From Watersipora subatra (Eukaryota > Bryozoa > Gymnolaemata > Cheilostomatida > Watersiporidae): a stretch of DNA of 64,000 bases. The notes below the pieces were generated by a model. That model saw only the letters and a list, made by a program, of their open reading frames with translations, did not search any database and had not been told where the DNA came from. Shown here piece after piece: positions 36,815 to 51,800 of this stretch (within the stretch, counting starts at the first letter, position 1; every line of letters begins with the position of its first letter). The position numbers and the translations under genes were made by a program. The stretch lies in assembly GCF_963576615.1 (NCBI RefSeq), contig NC_088709.1, forward strand, positions 76,490,538 to 76,554,537. The letters run 5' to 3'.

Positions 36815-39800
36815 CTATAAAAGCAGCGTTGTAAGGACTAGACAACACGCTCAAGCATAGAGTGTCAGAATCAAATGGATGGAGGGACAAATAATTTAGT
36901 TACAAGTCGAAGGCTGGACTGCTAGAATGTTGATGGACAATTTGCAAAGTGACCCCATATAGTCGAAAAACCAAACTGAACTGACTAAAACCTAGCAAAT
37001 ATATTCCAATATGATCAAATCAATAAAGCAATATCTTACCATCACTCTGTCTGTAGTATTAATTTTCAACAGGCATAAAAGCCAAATTTTATAAAAATTC
37101 CCATAGCATTCCCATAGCATTCCCATAGCATTCCCATAGCATTCCCATAGCATTCCCATAGCATTCCCATAGCATGAACATTAAATGAAAAATGCCGGTA
37201 TTATTTTATGCAGCAGCCTATATTGTCTCTTTTAGAAAAATTGGGCCAAATTTACTTCGAAGTAGAAAATACTAAAAGCAATTTCTCTACACAAGTTGTC
37301 AAGCTGCCTCCGTGAGCGTGTACTCCGACCTCAGCCTCATTCCTTGTTTGAAATTTGCGGGCTCATTATAATTACACCACAGGCCGAATTTGGCCCAGGT
37401 GCCTGCGTTTGACACCTGAGTGCGCTAGAGCCATAGCCAATAATTAATCTTCTTCGGTCTAAAAATATTTTTCTAGTTGCCGTGAATCTTTGAACACATG
37501 TTTGTGTGGCTGTTCACTTTAAAAGTTTAAAACAACTTCTTCTGCAGATATAAGCTCAAAGCATTTTATGTTGACAATGTTTAAACATACTCAGACATAG
37601 ACATAAACATAGACATATTCCTTGCTCTAGCGCTGAAGTCTTAAGTTGCTTGCTGCTAGCCGTTCACTATTATATTGAAGCAATTCTATAAATTTAAGGT
37701 TCCAGCCGCATCATCACGTACATCCAGTGGTGAATGGGTGTCAGAGTTTAAGAAAAAAACATCGTTGATATGTCTAAACTCATAGTAATTGCTCTAAAAT
37801 GTAACTTACTATACACTTTTGCTAGGCAGTGAAGGGAAAGTACAAGAAAACTGAGGACTGTTATAGAGATTATAGGTCTTAATTTTGAAGCATTATTGGC
37901 TTCTGTTTTGCTTCCCATGTTTACTACAGACTAGTAGCCTGGCAGTCTAGTGTGCCATGAGAGATCATCAGATGTTATAAATATGTGTACAATTATTCTA
38001 ATATGTTGATAAGCCCAAGTGTAACAGTGTTGGGCTGCTAAGCCAAATGTCACGAGTTCAAATCCCAGACAATGCAATCTTTTTTACCAACCTCCAACCA
38101 AGTCTTTGGTCAGGGGGAGACGAATCTTATTATAGTAAAGACTAGCACCCTTGCACTTTCATGCAGCGTGAGAGATAATCAGGTGTAATAACTATGCTCA
38201 TAATTATTCTTAGACATGAAAAGGTAGTGGAGTGGTGCAGGTGGTTAGGAGCTTGGCCTGGTATCAAAATTTCTGGGTTCAATACCCACATGGCACAATC
38301 TTTTTTCCTAACGCTCTTAGCGTGGCTTCAAATGGACATGGCTCTTATTAAAGTAAAAATTAGAGAAACAGTCTTAACTATACGGAGTAACTCGCTACTA
38401 AAATCATAGCTACTAAAATCATCACCATGATAATACCAAGTTGTTGATCACATTATCTCACTGCTTGCAGCCAGTGTAAAGCCTGGTTTCCATATGACAG
38501 CGCAAGGCGCGCAACAATATGCACGACGCCGAGCATGGGCCAGCTGTGATTTGGAAACACCAACGCACGATGATCCCGTGACGTGTATACGCTGATCGCA
38601 AGGATCCAACAGAATGGATCCTTGCGACGGGTGCGCGCTATGATGTATCCCACAATACACCGCTCCAACTTTTCAACCTATCCCACAATTCAAATGGAGG
38701 GCTGTTTTCCGGAGAAATCGGTCGCTCGTAGGAAAGAGTAAGCCTGGTTTTCATATGACAGCGCAAGGTCGCAATGGATAGCTGTTTTCCGAATAAATCG
38801 GTCTCTCGAACGAAAAAGTAAGGAAATTACCCACCCTGTCCAATGCAAGCATGGCGCCTACACGTGCTACGGGAACACTGCATCGCAGCCCAAGAAATTC
38901 ATTGCGCATGATCACTGAGCCGCACACGATCATTGCGCTATCATATGGAAACCAGGCTTTACTCTTGACACTGGAAAAATATGCAGTTACTTAAGACTCA
39001 CAGATCGCTAGCAGGTTCAACCATTGTCTTCACTAAGTGTTTTCATTTCGGTAGAATTCCTTTAATACTTCAACGCATGGTAAAAGTTCAATGATAATTT
39101 TAAACATGAAAATTTTGAAATATTAGACAAACTGTCACCTGCACAGATGGTAGGCAAAGCGATGGTCCTGCATTTCAAATCTTCAGCTTCCTTGAGAGCA
39201 CCTTTTATTATGTTCAGTAAAATTGATTCAACATCTGCATCTTTCTTAGATACCGAGGTTGGTGCATAATTGCTGGTACCTTTCTTAGGTACTGGAGCTA
39301 TTGCATGGATAACATAGCGTACACCATTATACACTAGTCTGCCATCAGCCCTGCAACAGGAACTTTGCTTGTTTATAATGTACGCTCCTACCAATAACTG
39401 CAGGGTGTGTGATAGCAGCAAAACGAGCTTGTTTTGTAAATAGTAATATCAAAAATTATATCTATTATTAGACACATGTACACGTTACCAGCTCCCTCTG
39501 ATGGATAAATATTGTGACATTCTGATGTAGAGCTAAGTTACTTCATTATTTGGGACGACTGTGTTATGTTGGAGTTGCAAGACATTTCATGTTGCTGTCG
39601 TATGCTGCATTTCTATTGTGTGTTATGTAATACTGCATGACATGCTGTTACTGTACGAGTCTATGATTTTATTTTATATTCTAACAGTTTCTTTCTCTCA
39701 GAGCTATCTAAATCCCTTTTAATCAAATCAGTTAAAAACATTGATTTTATTTTAAATCGATTCAATTAAAAAACGACTTGATTAAAATAAATTCACCAGT

Positions 39801-42800
39801 TCATGTCAGAAAATATTTACCAAAAAAAATTGTTTTTGAAAATTGAATGTGACGAGAAAGACATAAGGCAGTCTTATAACAATATTTTGGGTTCTTTATA
39901 ATAGATGTCTCAGTATTATTAGCTTTGTCAAGCTTTCAACATAGAAGTACCAAAAATCAGTGTGATGGACACCAAAGGATGCCTGGAACAAGCGTATAAA
40001 AAGAGACTAGGGGTTTCAACTTACATCAGAGTAAAAAGGTCTCCCTCCTTCAACAACCCACGAGCTTTAATAAACTCTGTTCCTTTGACTTGAAACCTTT
40101 GACCACAGGCTATAGCTATAGCTTTGCTGATTCCGCCTTCAATGATCATTAGAAAGTTATCATTCCGTGTAAGAAAGTTGAAAAAGTTTTATACAGTGTA
40201 CAGAGTTTAAGAGACAACTGACTAGGATCGTCACATAAACAATATCTGTAGCAACTCCCAATCCTCTGTTGACAAAAAACCAGAAACATTAAATAGTAAT
40301 GCAGCCGAGCCTCGAGTAGAAATACTTAGAGCAAGTAGCTGTCAACTAGTAAACTAGGATATCGACGAGGGTCTCGCGACTTTCCAAACCAAAGTGGAAC
40401 ATGAATGACATGGGAAAATAGTAATAGGAAACTATAAAGCGAAATTTGTTACTAGATTGTGTAACCAATAACAACGCTTAGCATTAGGTTTCAAAGTGAG
40501 AAACTAAACTTTACTGTAAAAATAATTCCCCATCAGTTTACAGCCCAACTTACTTTGGGGTATCAGATCCGCTCTGGAAGGGCTCACGAGAGCATCAGCC
40601 TTCATATTGGTCAAGTCACCTTCAATGACAGACACTAATGTTCCATTGGGTAAGGTTATGTCTGTTTGAATTTGCGCTGTCTTAGTCTGGCCTGTACTCC
40701 CCATATTTCGTGCAAGAAGGTAACTGTAAAATAAACAGGTTTTAAAACAATCTATATATATATATAAATCTCAAGGCCTGTCTGTCGATCGTCTGTCCAG
40801 ATATAGTGATGAAATTGTGAGTACAAAAAAACCTGCTTGGCACTGGATTTGAATCCAGGTAAGCTAACCAAATAGACTACGCTGTCATTGCCATTCTATG
40901 GCAGAATAGGGCGCATACTTATTCCGCGCTGGCAAACATAATATTAATCAGCTTGATGTTACGCGTAACGTCATTATGCGTAACGTCAATCTATCACAGT
41001 TAAGATATAGACTAGCGTAAGTTACTAGCTTACCAGGTAAGTTACTCAAATTCATTTGGTAATTATTTTATGATCCCTGCAATGCCAGGCATTCAGCTAG
41101 TTCCTTCACATTTTTTTAACATAAAAGTATGTATATCTATTTGTTTGTTTTCTCATTGTTAACAGGAATAGCTTTGGGCCTACACACCCTCAATCTTAAA
41201 AACTAAGAGCTATAGGCATTCAGCCCATCGATGGCAAAAAGAAGAGCAATAGGCAGACAGTTTATAAATGTTAAAAGGAAGAGCTAGGGGTGGACAACTC
41301 ATCAATGTTGAAAAGAATAGCTACGGGCAGACAACTCCTTAATTTGGATTGATGAGTAGTCCACCCCTAGTATTTATCTGGTATTTATCTTCAGCTTTAA
41401 AATACCAGAAAAGCCCGAATTTACATTTCTAATGTGCGAAGGTCTCTTTCCTTGTTAGCAGGTGATCCAATGATTCTGATTTTCTCATCCGTAACGAGAC
41501 GGGCAATAAATTTAACGTTAGGATCCTGTAGATCAGTTGTTAATGCCTTTCCTAGCTCAGTTTTGCTTCCACTGTAGTCATGCTACAATAGTCAAAAAGA
41601 CATTTTGTTGCCGATGATAACAAAATTTAGATAAACAATATACCATATGAGGCAAAAATTTGTGTATACAGAGAAACTGAAGCTATCATTAAAAGATGGT
41701 CAACAATATGTGAAATATATTATATGCAGCGTACAGCAGTGACTAGCAGGAAATACCATAGTAGCTAGTAAAGAGTACCATAGTAGAGAGTACCATAGTA
41801 GCTAGTAAATAGTACCATAATAGTTAGTAAAGAGTAACATAGCAGCTAGTAAAGAGTACCATAGTAGCTAGTACAGAGTACCACAGCAGCTAGTAAAGAG
41901 TACCATAGTAGCTAGTAAAGAGTACTATAGTAACTAGTAAAGAGTACCAGAGTAGCTAGTAAAGAGTACCATAGCAGCTAGTAAAGAGTACCATAGTAGC
42001 TAGTAAAGAGCACCAAAGTAGCTAGTAAAGAGTACCATAGTAGCTAGTACAAAGTACCATAGTAGTTAGTAAAGAGTACCATAGCAGCTAGTAAAGAGTA
42101 CCACAGCAGCTAGTAAAGAGTACCATAGTAGTTAGTAAAGAGCACCATAGTAGTAAGTAAAGAGTACCATAGTAGCTAGTAAAGAGTACCATGGTAGTTA
42201 GTAAAGAGCACCATAGTAGTTAGTAAAGAGTACCATAGCAGCTAGTAAAGAGCACCATAGTAGCTAGTAAAGAACACCATAGTAGCTAGTACAGAGTACC
42301 ATAGTAGTTAGTAAAAAGGACCATAGTAGCTAGTAAAGAGTACCATATTAGCTAGTAAAGAGTACCACAGTAGCTAGTAAAGAGCACCATAGTAGCTAGT
42401 ACAGAGTACCATAGTAGTTAGTAAAGAGTATCATAATAGTTAGTAAAGAGTACCATAGAGGCTAGTAAAGAGTACCATAGTAGCTAGTAAAGAGTACCAT
42501 AGTAGCTAGTAAAGAGTACCATAGTAGCTGGTCAAGAGTACCATAGTCGCTAATGAGAAGTATTATGGTGACTAACAGTGTTTTGTCAATGAGTTTTGGC
42601 GCTAGCACATTGAGAGTAAAATGCTAATGACCTTATAATTCTGTTGGCAGATATTGATTATGTATGACTCTAACGAAGTCAAAAAGTCAGCAAATTTTTT
42701 TAAAGGTCACTAAAAACTCTTGTATGAAATATAAAGAGAAAATTAAAAAAATGACGTGCATTGTAAGAAATGAGAAATACGCATTTTTACAAGTGAAGAC

Positions 42801-45800
42801 TCGATATATACTCCAGAAAATATTGCTACTTAAGATGCTGATGATTTCTGGGAAGAAAGAGGCTAAAAGCAGTTTGGGTATGGCTAATGGAGAATACAGG
42901 TTTTTCAATGCACAGGTATTAGGTCACCATCGTGTTGGAAGACTGTAGAAGTAGAAATGATAATATTTGGATCTTAATGTAATAGACTAAATATGAACGG
43001 GTTTAGTATGAAGTCTGTTTAGTATGAGCGTTCACTACAAGGTAAACAAATATGAAATTGATTCCAATGCCTTATTCAGACCAATAGTTTTGATAAAGCG
43101 TGCAACCGTGCAGGACAATGCTCTTGAGGAATGCGTGGAGGAGTTAGTTGCGACTCCCCGCGATTTCATAGCAATTTGGTTCCCATCAAGCGCACACATG
43201 CATAAATTTTGCATAGCAGAGCACAGCGTCTCGCATGCCATACATACAGCATAAGTTGGAGCCGAGCTTTACTTGGTTTGTGATAGTTTGAAGCAGAGAT
43301 ATACCAGACACTGTTAGACTTTTCTAATACAGAAAAATGACTCATCGAAGTCTCAACTTTAAACACAAAATGCAGTTACTCAAAGAGTTACACTCCTATC
43401 AATTCTAGCTCTATGACTACAAGCCTCATAATTCACTAACTGATAGAAAAAGTGCAGACACTCATAGATTTTATATATAAAATGAATTGGTAAAAAAAGT
43501 TCTTCACAAATATATAGACCAGCTGTGATGAAGAATTGAAGTTTACACGCTTAAACACTAGACAACAGCAGGTGAGAGTAAATAATATGCAACTTCACCA
43601 AAGGAGAGTTGTAGTGAGTCTAGCGCCACCACATCGAGTTAAAAAAACACAGACTTGACTGTTAACTCTCTACCAATAAACTATTCGTTCTAAGAAAAGC
43701 GATGATTGAATATTGTAGTAGATGGACAGACTTAAGTTGATAACTAAGACATTTGCCTATCTAAGAGCCAACATAAAAACAAGTATTTAAGTATGTAAGT
43801 TTTGCAGCAAAGAATAAAACTAAGAGATAATGGTGGCCTGAGGCTAAAGATTGTCATTGGTTTAGTCTAATAGAGTAGTAACAATTGTAGTTCACTAGTT
43901 CTTAAGAGCGAAGGGGTAAACCAAACAAATTTCTCTTAAAATTCCCTCTATGAAATCTGTTCTCCTAAATACCGGCTGTATTATAGCTTTATGAAGTAAC
44001 AAATAAATGTTTGAAAGAAAGACTGAGAACCAAAAATTTTTAGACACTGAGAATGCATAGAAACAATCAAAAATTCAAATAATTCTCTGACTCAATATCG
44101 TCCGATGATTTTAGAGCAAAGAGTTGAAGTGATAACTAAAAAAATACAGTAACTACAAAAAAAAGCTAGAAAACATGCTGTGTATAGGGAAATAATAGAA
44201 ATCCTGAAACATCCAAAAGTCGTGTTTCTCTCAAGAAAAATATGTCTTCTCACGAGCATACTGGTGAAGTGGAAAATGAGAGTAACAGTATGAAGTAAGA
44301 AGATGAGAGTAACAGTATGAAGTAAGAAGATGAGAGTAACAGTATGAAGTAAGAAGATGAGAGTAACAATATGAAGTAAGAAGAAGAGAGTAACAGTATG
44401 AAGTAAGAAGATGAGAGGAACAATATGAAGTAAGAAGATGAGAGTAACAATATGAAGTAAGAATATGAGAGTAACAATATGAAGTAAGAAGATGAGAGTA
44501 ACAATATGAAGTAAGAAAATGAGAGTAACAGTATAAAGTAAGAAGATGAGAGTAACAGTATGAAGTAAGAAGATGAGAGTAACAGTATGAAGTGAGAAGA
44601 TGAGAGTAACAGTATGTAGTAGGAAGATGAGAGTAACAATATGAAGTAAGAAGATGAGAGTAACAGTATGAAGTGAGAAGATGAGAGTAACAGTATGAAG
44701 TAAGAAGATGAGAGTAACAGTATGAAGTAAGAAGATGAAAGTAACAGTATGAAGTAAGAAGATGAGAGTAACAATATGAAGTAAGAAGATGAGAGTAACA
44801 GTATGAAGTAAGAAGATGAGAGTAACAGTATGTAGTAGGAAGATGAGAGTAACAATATGAAGTAAGAAGATGAGAGTAACAGTATGAAGTAAGAAGATGA
44901 GAGTAACAATATGAAGTAAGAAGATGAGAGTAACAGTATGTAGTAGGAAGATGAGAGTAACAATATGAAGTAAGAAGATGAGAGTAACAGTATGAAGTAA
45001 GAAGATGAGAGTAACAATATGAAGTAAGAAGATGAGAGTAACAGTATGTAGTAAGAAGATGAGAGTAACAATATGAAGTAAGAAGATGAGAGTAACAATA
45101 TGAAGTAAGAAGATGAGAGTAACAGTATGAAGTAAGAACATGAGAGTAACAATATGAAGTAAGAAGATGAGAGTAACAGTATGAAGTAAGAAGATGAGAG
45201 TAACAGTATGAAGTAAGAAGATGAGAGTAACAGTATGAAGTAAGAAGATGAGAGTAACAATATGAAGTAAGAAGATGAGAGTAACAGTATGAAGTGAGAA
45301 GATGAGAGTAACAGTATGAAGTAAGAAGATGAGAGTAACAATATGAAGTAACGAGATGAGAGTAACAGTATGAAGTGAGAAGATGAGAGTAACAATATGA
45401 AGTAAGAAGATGAGAGTAACAGTATGAAGTAAGAAGATGAGAGTAACAATATGAAGTAGGAAGATGAGAGTAACAGTATGAAGTAAGAAGATGAGAGTAA
45501 CAATATGAAGTAAGAAGATGAGAGTAACAATATGAAGTAAGAAGATGAGAGTAACAGTATGAAGTAAGAACATGAGAGTAACAATATGAAGTAAGAAGAT
45601 GAGAGTAACAGTATGAAGTAAGAACATGAGAGTAACAGTATGAAGTAAGAAGATGAGAGTAACAGTATGAAGTAAGAAGATGAGAGTAACAATATGAAGT
45701 AAGAAGATGAGAGTAACAGTATGAAGTGAGAAGATGAGAGTAACAGTATGAAGTAAGAAGATGAGAGTAACAGTATGAAGTGAGAAGATGAGAGTAACAG

Positions 45801-48800
45801 TATGAAGTAAGAAGATGAGAGTAACAGTATGAAGTAAGAAGATGAGAGTAACAGTATGAAGTAAGAAGATGACAGGAACAGTATGAAGTAAGAAGATGAG
45901 AGTAACAGTATGAAGTAAGAAGATGAGAGTAACAGTATGAAGTAAGAAGATGAGTGTAACAATATGAAGTAAGAAGATGAGAGTAACAGTATGAAGTGAG
46001 AAGATGAGAGTAACAGTATGAAGTAAGAAGATGAGAGTAACAGTATGAAGTGAGAAGATGAGAGTAACAGTATGAAGTAAGAAGATGAGAGTAACAGTAT
46101 GAAGTAAGAAGATGAGAGTAACAGTATGAAGTAAGAAGATGAGAGTAACAGTATGAAGTAAGAAGATGAGAGTAACAGTATGAAGTAAGAAGATGAGAGT
46201 AACAGTATGAAGTAAGAAGATGAGAGTAACAATATGAAGTAAGAAGATGAGAGTAACAGTATGAAGTAAGAAGATGAGAGTAACAATATGAAGTAAGAAG
46301 ATGAGAGTAACAGTATGAAGTAAGAAGATGAGAGTAACAGTATGAAGTAAGAAGATGAGAGTAACAGTATGAAGTAAGAAGATGAGAGTAACAGTATGAA
46401 GTAAGAAGATGAGAGTAACAATATGAAGTAAGAAGATGAGAGTAACACTATGAAGTGAGAAGATGAGAGTAACAGTATGAAGTAAGAAGATGAGAGTAAC
46501 AGTATGAAGTGAGAAGATGAGAGTAACAGTATGAAGTAAGAAGATGAGAGTAACAGTATGAAGTAAGAAGATGAGAGTAACAGTATGAAGTAAGAACATG
46601 AGAGTAACAGTATGAAGTAAGAAGATGAGAGTAACAATATGAAGTAAGAAGATGAGAGTAACAGTATGAAGTAAGAAGATGAGAGTAACAATATGAAGTA
46701 AGAATATGAGAGTAACAGTATGAAGTAAGAAGATGAGAGTAACAGTATGAAGTAAGAAGATGAGAGTAACAGTATGAAGTAAGAACATGAGAGTAACAAT
46801 ATGAAGTAAGAAGATGAGAGTAACAGTATGAAGTAAGAAGATGAGAGTAACAGTATGAAGTAAGAAGATGAGAGTAACAGTATGAAGTAAGAAGATGAGA
46901 GTAACAGTATGAAGTAAGAAGATGAGAGTAACAGTATGAAGTAAGAAGATGAGAGTAACAGCATGAAGTAAGAACATGAGAGTAACAGTATGAAGTAAGA
47001 AGATGAGAGTAACAATATGAAGTAAGAAGATGAGAGTAACAATATGAAGTAAGAACATGAGAGTAACAGTATGAAGTAAGAAGATGAGAGTAGCTGTATG
47101 AAGTAAGAAGATGAGAGTAACAGTATGAAGTAAGAAGATGAGAGTAACAGTATGAAGTAAGAAGATGAGAGTAACAATATGAAGTAAGAACATGAGAGTA
47201 ACAATATGAAGTAAGAAGATGAGAGTAACAATATGAAGTAAGAAGATGAGAGTAACAGTATGAAGTGAGAAGATGAGAGTAACAGTATGAAGTAAGAAGA
47301 TGAGAGTAACAGTATGAAGTAAGAAGATGAGAGTAACAGTATGAAGTAAGAACATGAGAGTAACAGTATGAAGTAAGAAGATGAGAGTAACAATATGAAG
47401 TAAGAAGATGAGAGTAACAGTATGAAGTAAGAACATGAGAGTAACAATATGAAGTAAGAAGATGAGAGTAACAGTATGAAGTAAGAACATGAGAGTAACA
47501 ATATGAAGTAAGAAGATGAGAGTAACAATATGAAGTAAGAAGATGAGAGTAACAGTATGAAGTAAGAAGATGAGAGTAACAGCATGAAGTAAGAACATGA
47601 GAGTAACAATATGAAGTAAGAAGATGAGAGTAACACTATGAAGTAAGAAGATGAGAGTAACAGCATGAAGTAAGAAGATGAGAGTAACAATATGAAGTAA
47701 GAACATGAGAGTAACAGCATGAAGTAAGAAGATGAGAGTAACAATATGAAGTAAGAAGATGAGAGTAACAGTATGAAGTAAGAAGATGAGAGTAACAGTA
47801 TGAAGTAAGAAGATGAGAGTAACAGCATGAAGTAAGAAGATGAGAGTAACAACATGAAGTAAGAACATGAGAGTAACAGTATGAAGTAAGAAGATGAGAG
47901 TAACACTATGAAGTAAGAAGATGAGAGTAACAGCATGAAGTAAGAAGATGAGAGTAACAATATGAAGTAAGAACATGAGAGTAACAGCATGAAGTAAGAA
48001 GATGAGAGTAACAATATGAAGTAAGAAGATGAGAGTAACAGTATGAAGTAAGAAGATGAGAGTAACAGTATGAAGTGAGAAGATGAGAGTAACAGTATGA
48101 AGTAAGAAGATGAGAGTAACAGTATGAAGTGAGAAGATGAGAGTAACAGTATGAAGTAAGAAGATGAGAGTAACAGTATGAAGTAAGAAGATGAGAGTAA
48201 CAGTATGAAGTAAGAACATGAGAGTAACAGTATGAAGTAAGAAGATGAGAGTAACAATATGAAGTAAGAAGATGAGAGTAACAATATGAAGTAAGAAGAT
48301 GAGAGTAACAGTATGAAGTAAGAAGATGAGAGTAACTGTATGAAGTAAGAAGATGAGAGTAACAGTATGAAGTAAGAAGATGAGAGTAACAGTATGAAGT
48401 AAGAAGATGAGAGTAACAATATGAAGTAAGAACATGAGAGTAACAATATGAAGTAAGAAGATGAGAGTAACAATATGAAGTAAGAAGATGAGAGTAACAG
48501 TATGAAGTGAGAAGATGAGAGTAACAGTATGAAGTAAGAAGATGAGAGTAACAGTATGAAGTAAGAAGATGAGAGTAACAGTATGAAGTAAGAACATGAG
48601 AGTAACAGTATGAAGTAAGAAGATGAGAGTAACAATATGAAGTAAGAAGATGAGAGTAACAGTATGAAGTAAGAACATGAGAGTAACAATATGAAGTAAG
48701 AAGATGAGAGTAACAGTATGAAGTAAGAACATGAGGGTAACAATATGAAGTAAGAAGATGAGAGTAACAATATGAAGTAAGAAGATGAGAGTAACAGTAT

Positions 48801-51800
48801 GAAGTAAGAAGATGAGAGTAACAGCATGAAGTAAGAACATGAGAGTAACAATATGAAGTAAGAAGATGAGAGTAACACTATGAAGTAAGAAGATGAGAGT
48901 AACAGCATGAAGTAAGAAGATGAGAGTAACAGCATGAAGTAAGAAGATGAGAGTAACAATATGAAGTAAGAACATGAGAGTAACAGCATGAAGTAAGAAG
49001 ATGAGAGTAACAATATGAAGTAAGAAGATGAGAGTAACAGTATGAAGTAAGAAGATGAGAGTAACAGTATGAAGTGAGAAGATGAGAGTAACAGTATGAA
49101 GTAAGAAGATGAGAGTAACAGTATGAAGTGAGAAGATGAGAGTAACAGTATGAAGTAAGAAGATGAGAGTAACAGTATGAAGTAAGAAGATGAGAGTAAC
49201 AGTATGAAGTAAGAAGATGAGAGTAACAGTATGAAGTAAGAAGATGAGAGTAACAGTATGAAGTAAGAAGATGAGAGTAACAGTATGAAGTAAGAAGATG
49301 AGAGTAACAGTATGAAGTAAGAACATGAGAGTAACCGTATGAAGTAAGAAGATGAGAGTAACAGTATGAAGTAAGAAGATGAGAGTAACAGTATGAAGTA
49401 AGAAGATGAGAGTAACAGTATGAAGTAAAAAGATGAGAGTAACAGTATGAAGTAAGAAGATGAGAGTAACAGTATGAAGTAAGAAGATGAGAGTAACAGT
49501 ATGAAGTAAGAAGATGAGAGTAACTGTATGAAGTAAGAAGATGAGAGTAACAATATGAAGTAAGAAGATGAGAGTAACTGTATGTAGTAAGAATATGAGA
49601 GTAACAGTATGAAGTAAGAAGATGAGAGTAACTGTATGTAGTAAGAATATGAGAGTAACAGTATGAAGTAAGAAGATGAGAGTAACAGTATGAAGTAAGA
49701 AGATGAGAGTAACAGTATGAAGTAAGAACATGAGAGTAACAGTATGAAGTAAGAAGATGAGAGTAACAATATGAAGTAAGAAGATGAGAGTAACAGTATG
49801 AAGTAAGAAGATGAGAGTAACAATATGAAGTAAGAACATGAGAGTAACAGTATGAAGTAAGAAGATGAGAGTAACAGTATGAAGTAAGAACATGAGAGTA
49901 ACAGTATGAAGTAAGAAGATGAGAGTAACAATATGAAGTAAGAAGATGAGAGTAACAGTATGAAGTAAGAAGATGAGAGTAACAATATGAAGTAAGAACA
50001 TGAGAGTAACAGTATGAAGTAAGAAGATGAGAGTAACAGTATGAAGTAAGAACATGAGAGTAACCGTATGAAGTAAGAAGATGAGAGTAACAGTATGAAG
50101 TAAGAAGATGAGAGTAACAGTATGAAGTAAGAAGATGAGAGTAACAGTATGAAGTAAGAATATGAGAGTAACAGTATGAAGTAATAAGATGAGAGTAACA
50201 ATATGAAGTAAGAAGATGAGAGTAACAGTATGAAGTAAGAAGATGAGAGTAACTGTATGTAGTAAGAATATGAGAGTAACAGTATGAAGTAAGAAGATGA
50301 GAGTAACAGTATGAAGTAAGAAGATGAGAGTAACAGTATGAAGTAAGAACATGAGAGTAACAGTATGAAGTAAGAAGATGAGAGTAACTGTATGTAGTAA
50401 GAATATGAGAGTAACAGTATGAAGTAAGAAGATGAGAGTAACAGTATGAAGTAAGAAGATGAGAGTAACAGCATGAAGTAAGAACATGAGAGTAACAATA
50501 TGAAGTAAGAAGATGAGAGTAACAGTATGAAGTAAGAAGATGAGAGTAACAATATGAAGTAAGAACATGAGAGTAACAATATGAAGTAAGAAGATGAGAG
50601 TAACACTATGAAGTAAGAAGATGAGAGTAACAGTATGAAGTAAGAAGATGAGAGTAACAGCATGAAGTAAGAAGATGAGAGTAACAATATGAAGTAAGAA
50701 GATGAGAGTAACAATATGAAGTAAGAACATGAGAGTAACAGTATGAAGTAAGAAGATGAGAGTAACAGTATGAAGTAAGAACATGAGAGTAACAATATGA
50801 AGTAAGAAGATGAGAGTAACAGTATGAAGTAAGAAGATGAGAGTAACAATATGAAGTAAGAACATGAGAGTAACAATATGAAGTAAGAAGATGAGAGTAA
50901 CACTATGAAGTAAGAAGATGAGAGTAACAGTATGAAGTAAGAACATGAGAGTAACAGTATGAAGTAAGAAGATGAGAGTAACTGTATGTAGTAAGAATAT
51001 GAGAGTAACAATATGAAGTAAGAAGATGAGAGTAACAGTATGAAGTAAGAAGATGAGAGTAACTGTATGTAGTAAGAATATGAGAGTAACAGTATGAAGT
51101 AAGAAGATGAGAGTAACAGTATGAAGTAAGAAGATGAGAGTAACAGTATGAAGTAAGAACATGAGAGTAACAGTATGAAGTAAGAAGATGAGAGTAACTG
51201 TATGTAGTAAGAATATGAGAGTAACAGTATGAAGTAAGAAGATGAGAGTAACAGTATGAAGTAAGAACATGAGAGTAACAGTATGAAGTAAGAAGATGAG
51301 AGTAACTGTATGTAGTAAGAATATGAGAGTAACAGTATGAAGTAAGAAGATGAGAGTAACAGTATGAAGTAAGAAGATGAGAGTAACAGTATGAAGTAAG
51401 AAGATGAGAGTAACAATATGAAGTAAGAAGATGAGAGTAACAATATGAAGTAAGAACATGAGAGTAACAATATGAAGTAAGAAGATGAGAGTAACACTAT
51501 GAAGTAAGAAGATGAGAGTAACAGTATGAAGTAAGAAGATGAGAGTAACAGCATGAAGTAAGAAGATGAGAGTAACAATATGAAGTAAGAAGATGAGAGT
51601 AACAATATGAAGTAAGAACATGAGAGTAACAGTATGAAGTAAGAAGATGAGAGTAACAGTATGAAGTAAGAAGATGAGAGTAACAGTATGAAGTAAGAAG
51701 ATGAGAGTAACAGCATGAAGTAAGAACATGAGAGTAACAATATGAAGTAAGAAGATGAGAGTAACAGTATGAAGTAAGAAGATGAGAGTAACAATATGAA

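Larger units (their letters stand above)
36815..39138. other. Gene A intron 13
   Basis: 2.3-kb intron holding the 11-bp array, two SINE-like copies and a MITE (separate entries). The stretch 37180-37950 shows nothing recognisable. Confidence 0.5.

Noticed and set aside
42664-42948. 94-codon plus-strand ORF in gene A intron 9
   Set aside because: Lys/Ile-rich AT-biased composition, open on both strands, no recognisable motif or splice context.
43024-43254. 76-codon plus-strand ORF
   Set aside because: Opposed by equally long minus-strand frames and without family resemblance; probably chance or repeat-derived.
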